Positions 33,836 to 36,742 of a DNA stretch of 36,742 nt are shown in pieces. Under the pieces are notes generated by a model, which saw only the letters and a program-made list of their open reading frames with translations, did not search any database and was not told where the DNA came from. Numbering within the stretch: the stretch's first letter is position 1; every line of letters begins with the position of its first letter. This DNA comes from Candidatus Krumholzibacteriia bacterium (GTDB lineage: Bacteria; Krumholzibacteriota; Krumholzibacteriia; WVZY01; JAKEHA01). Both the position numbers and the translations under genes were made by a program. The DNA lies in NCBI GenBank assembly GCA_029865265.1, contig JAOUHG010000033.1:1-36742 (forward strand), given 5' to 3'.

Positions 33836-35173
33836 ATGGCGCGCGGTTTCCGGGCGGCGGCAAGCGTCTCGGTCCTGATCGCTTCGATTTGGATGTTATG
33901 GGAGCCCCTTCCACCGGGAGGGGCTTCCGCGTTTGCACAGGTGACACTCGTCGACAGCATCGCGCCCGGCGAGCCCTTTGCAATGCCCTACCTGGAGCGA
34001 CTGCGGACTCACACCCCCGTACTCCCAAACGAAGAGGTGCGCGCCCTGTGGGTGGTGCGCGACGCTCTGGTCACGCCCGAGTCCATCACCCGCTTGATCG
34101 ATTTTGCGGTGCTGACGCGCACGCATATGCTCTTCGTGCAGGTGCGCGGACGCGGTGACGCCTTCTACCGGTCCAGCACCGAGCCGCGTGCGTCCATTCT
34201 CACCGCACCCCTTTCTGATTTCGATCCCCTCGCCTACCTGGTCACCCTGGCGCAGCGCGAGGGAATCTCGGTGCACGCGTGGCTCAACGTGTACCTGGTG
34301 TGGTCCAACCCCGCGGAAACGCCTCCGCCCAACCATCTCATGGCGCTCCACCCGGAGTGGCTGCTCACCGACGCGCGCGGACGGCGCATGGACCGGGTGC
34401 CGCGCGATCAGTGGAAGAAGCTCGGCATCGAGGGCTATTTCATTTCGCCCGCGGTGCCGGGGATGCGCCGGCACATGGCCGGCGTGGTTCGCGAACTGGT
34501 GGAGAACTACGGCATCGACGGCGTGCACCTGGACTACATCCGCTACCCCAACAAGACCTTCGCCTACGATCCGGTGAGCCGCGCCACGTTTGCGGTGCGC
34601 TGGGGCGTGGACCCGGCGGAGCTGGTAGACGGCGATCGCGCCGGGCTGCAGGACGCGCTGGGCGCATCCGGGCTCTCGCTGGTGGACAGCCTGTCGGTGG
34701 CGCAGCGCGTGGCCGACGTGGACAGCATGGTGGTGGGGCTTCGTGCCGCCTGCGGTGTGCGCGCGCTGTCGGCGGCGGTGGTGGGCGATCCGGACCTGGC
34801 GTCACGCGAGAAGGCGCAGTACTGGGCCGGCTGGGTGCACCAGGGCTGGGTGGACTTCGTGGTGCCCATGGCGTACAACTTCCCGCCCCTGGAGGTGGAG
34901 GCGCGCGCGCAGGTGTACGGCCGCCTGGTGGGTCGCGACCGCTTCCTGATCGGGCTGGGTGTATTCGACGGGCGCGAGGAATACCTTGCCGAGTCGGTGG
35001 AACTCCTGCGCAACGTCGGCGTGGCCGGCTATGCGCTGTTCTCGTACAACTCCATCGTCAAGGACGGCTACGGCGCCGCCCTCATTGAGAACGCGGTGCT
35101 GCCGCCGGATACGAGCGATGTGGAAGACGAAGACGCAGATGCAGATGCAGATGCAGATGGTGGAGAGGACTAA
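33836..35173 (+). CDS. Secreted glycoside-hydrolase-like protein, GHL10 family
   Basis: A 445-residue protein. Residues 1-34 look like a signal peptide (Arg-containing start, VSVLIASIWMLW core, cleavage near SAFA-Q). The rest has the GHL10 (PF02638, former DUF187) barrel pattern: VRALWVVRDALVTPE (68-82), LFVQVRGRGDAFY, ISVHAWLNVYLVW, HPEWLL, the key DGVHLDYIRYP (229-239) and DFVVPMAYNFPP. Members act on carbohydrates or the cell wall; the substrate here is unknown. It ends in an acidic DEDADADADADGGED tail. The start at ATG 33836, 7 bases after rplQ, places it on the ribosomal transcript unless a terminator intervenes. It ends 3 bases from the convergent membrane-protein gene. Confidence 0.85.
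   Translation: MARGFRAAASVSVLIASIWMLWEPLPPGGASAFAQVTLVDSIAPGEPFAMPYLERLRTHTPVLPNEEVRALWVVRDALVTPESITRLIDFAVLTRTHMLFVQVRGRGDAFYRSSTEPRASILTAPLSDFDPLAYLVTLAQREGISVHAWLNVYLVWSNPAETPPPNHLMALHPEWLLTDARGRRMDRVPRDQWKKLGIEGYFISPAVPGMRRHMAGVVRELVENYGIDGVHLDYIRYPNKTFAYDPVSRATFAVRWGVDPAELVDGDRAGLQDALGASGLSLVDSLSVAQRVADVDSMVVGLRAACGVRALSAAVVGDPDLASREKAQYWAGWVHQGWVDFVVPMAYNFPPLEVEARAQVYGRLVGRDRFLIGLGVFDGREEYLAESVELLRNVGVAGYALFSYNSIVKDGYGAALIENAVLPPDTSDVEDEDADADADADGGED
33903..33925 (+). terminator. Strong hairpin downstream of rplQ, inside the next gene's signal-peptide codons
   Basis: AGCCCCTTCC (33903-33912) can pair with GGGAGGGGCT (33916-33925) over the three-base loop ACC: ten pairs with one T-G wobble. 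TTCCGCGTTTGC follows, so there is no true T run. It lies 75 bases after the rplQ stop, where an alpha-operon terminator would be expected, yet within codons of the downstream gene. It may act as a partial terminator; this is inference from pairing alone. Confidence 0.4.
35135..35158 (+). repeat. Hexanucleotide repeat (GCAGAT)x4
   Basis: Four perfect tandem copies of GCAGAT near the 3' end of the GHL10-like gene encode Ala-Asp repeats in its acidic C-terminal tail. Because the unit is six bases, copy-number changes would keep the frame and vary only tail length. Confidence 0.9.
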
Positions 35174-35176
35174 GAT

Positions 35177-36742
35177 CTACTTTCCTTCGTGCTGGGCCAG
35201 TGTGGCCGCGATGTACTGCTTGACCGTCTGCGGGAGATCCATGGTCTGACAGACGCGGAAGATCTGCATCGCGTCTTCCGTCTGACCCGCGCGCAGCAGG
35301 CATTCACCGTACATGAAGTGGTAGATGGCGTCCTCCGGTGAGTACTTCACGCCGTCGCGCGCAACCGGCAGCATCTTGTCCCACTGCCCCTTCTTCTCCA
35401 GGAACATCACCAGCCGGAAACGCGCCTTGCTGAACTCCGGACGCTTGACGAGAACCTCCTCCAGCATGGCGATGGCCTCGTCGATGCGCCCGTCCTCCTC
35501 GATGTAGACCGCCAGCCGGACGATCTGGCGCGGGTTGTGCGACACCTCCACCGCGCGCTCCATGGACCGAATGGCCTGTTTGATCTGCCCGCTCTCCTGC
35601 TGCAGGATGGCCAGGTTCTCCCACGCGTAGGACGCGTGGGTCTGGTCGTAGGTGAGGATGGTCTCGAAACGCTCCACCGTACGGTCCGTCGACGCATTCA
35701 CCGCCACCCACGATACCCCCAGTGCCATCACGATCACGAGTGCCGGCGTGGCGAAGCGTGCGGTGGCGGCGGCCGCGGCCCCGGTGGTGCGCGTGTAACG
35801 TCCCAGCACCAGCAGCACCAGCGGCACGATGGCGGTGGTCATCATGGAGAACAGATCCCAGTCGCGGGCCATGCCGATCTCGGGGTGGAACAGCACCAGG
35901 TACAGCATGCACGGCACCAGGATGGTCCCGACCAACTGCCATTCGGCCGGATGAGAGAACCACGCGGTGGGGTCCTTGAGGGCGCGCCCATCCCGGACGG
36001 GATCCCGTCCGTCGGCCCGGTCCGCGCGCCGGCCCACCCAGGCCATGGCCGCCACCGTGGGCAGGATGGGCAGCAGAATGAGCAGCTCGTTCACCACGTC
36101 GAGCAGATGGTCGGGGGAGAAGAGCGCGTACTCCGCGTTGCTGAACCCGAGGGGCGCGTAGAAGCGGCGGATGGGCTCGTAGAGCGTGACACCGACAACG
36201 AAGATCAGCGTGGCGGCGCTGAACACGGGCATCCAGCGGCGCAAGAGCAATTCGCGCCGGCCGCGGACCTTCGTCCACAGCATCAAATACACGAAGGACG
36301 GCACGAAGAGCACGCACTGGATGTGGCAGTAGATGGCACACAGCAACGGCAGCGCCGCAAGCCACGGCGAACCCATGCGGTGCAGGGCACGAAACGCGGC
36401 GATCACATACAGGAGCAGGAAGAACATGGGCGCGGTGTAATTCTCGATGTACCCGAAGAAGAGCATGATGGAACTCGAGAACAGCGCCAGCACGATCAAC
36501 CACACCCGGGCGTCGGACGGCAGAGCGCGGTTCGAGGACGCGAGCAGCGTGAAGAAGACGAACAGACCGCCCAGCAGGCAGTTGAACAGCCGCATGCTGT
36601 CGACCGGTGTGCGCTTGAAGGGTTTGAGTGTCTTGATGGCGCCGTAGTAGAGAAGGGTGGCACCCGGCGCGATGCCCTCTTCGGTGACGATGGCACGCGC
36701 GCTGCGCATGATCACCTGGTCGTGACCCTCTTCGGCGGCTTC
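35177..36742 (-). CDS. Multispanning membrane protein with C-terminal TPR-like repeats (5' end outside window)
   Basis: The frame is open to the right edge (EAAEEGHDQVIM precedes the GTG at 36715), so the N-terminus is missing. Several hydrophobic helices follow (for example LFNCLLGGLFVFFTLLA, WLIVLALFSSSIMLFFGY, MFFLLLYVIAAF, ILVPCMLYLVLF, ALVIVMALGVSWVAV), with soluble loops holding GYIENYT and HPEIGMARDWDLFS. The last 150 residues are helical repeats of TPR type: ASYAWENLAILQQESGQIKQ, GRIDEAIAMLEEVLVKRPEF, AIYHFMYGECLLRAGQTEDA. This layout resembles GT-C-like membrane glycosyltransferase or O-mannosyltransferase-like proteins with TPR tails. No specific function can be assigned. Confidence 0.75.
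   Translation of the reverse strand, partial: EAAEEGHDQVIMRSARAIVTEEGIAPGATLLYYGAIKTLKPFKRTPVDSMRLFNCLLGGLFVFFTLLASSNRALPSDARVWLIVLALFSSSIMLFFGYIENYTAPMFFLLLYVIAAFRALHRMGSPWLAALPLLCAIYCHIQCVLFVPSFVYLMLWTKVRGRRELLLRRWMPVFSAATLIFVVGVTLYEPIRRFYAPLGFSNAEYALFSPDHLLDVVNELLILLPILPTVAAMAWVGRRADRADGRDPVRDGRALKDPTAWFSHPAEWQLVGTILVPCMLYLVLFHPEIGMARDWDLFSMMTTAIVPLVLLVLGRYTRTTGAAAAATARFATPALVIVMALGVSWVAVNASTDRTVERFETILTYDQTHASYAWENLAILQQESGQIKQAIRSMERAVEVSHNPRQIVRLAVYIEEDGRIDEAIAMLEEVLVKRPEFSKARFRLVMFLEKKGQWDKMLPVARDGVKYSPEDAIYHFMYGECLLRAGQTEDAMQIFRVCQTMDLPQTVKQYIAATLAQHEGK

Overview
The window is one nearly unbroken bacterial transcription/translation gene cluster, followed by two accessory genes. It reads tuf(3' end)-rpmG-tRNA-Trp-secE-nusG-rplKAJL-rpoB-[inserted secreted-protein gene]-rpoC-rpsLG-fusA-tuf-S10 operon-spc operon (through secY-adk-map-infA-rpmJ)-rpsM-rpsK-rpsD-rpoA-rplQ. 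After this come a secreted GHL10-type glycoside-hydrolase-like protein and, on the opposite strand, a multispanning membrane protein with C-terminal TPR-like repeats that runs off the right edge. The beta, str, S10, spc and alpha clusters are therefore contiguous. Two tuf copies are present, and their shared 115 bases are identical.

The sequence is GC-rich, with many GTG and TTG starts backed by good Shine-Dalgarno sequences. The gene between rpoB and rpoC ends in a NYPNPFNP...GVYFYKL...KKM tail. That is the FlgD-Ig-like / type-A (T9SS-type) sorting domain common in the FCB group and related candidate phyla such as Eisenbacteria, Latescibacteria and Krumholzibacteria. I infer a high-GC, double-membraned bacterium near the FCB assemblage and cannot place it more precisely. 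S14, L36, L33, S4, L24 and adenylate kinase all keep Cys/His zinc motifs.

The most unusual region is 7473-9065. Where rpoB and rpoC are normally adjacent there is a roughly 1.4-kb gene for a secreted protein with two related tandem domains and a C-terminal sorting domain. It is less GC-rich than its neighbours. One missing base in a G run at 8542-8545 splits it into two reading frames. An imperfect 24-25-base direct repeat carrying a ribosome-binding site lies just before this gene and again just before rpoC, which suggests how the insertion formed.

A second theme is lineage-specific charged, low-complexity additions to otherwise ordinary housekeeping proteins: an Arg/Gly-rich N-terminus on S5, a Lys/Ala-rich loop in L18, a histone-H1-like tail of about 94 residues on L17, and an Asp/Ser acidic tail on RpoA. 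RpoA and L17 are neighbours and their tails have opposite charge.

Regulatory signals visible in the sequence are one good sigma70-like promoter before rpsL, tandem hairpins between rplL and rpoB (an attenuator-like position), and a strong hairpin just downstream of rplQ that overlaps the signal-peptide codons of the next gene. No gene-free stretch exceeds about 200 bases. I saw no insertion sequence, CRISPR array, phage gene or defence system.
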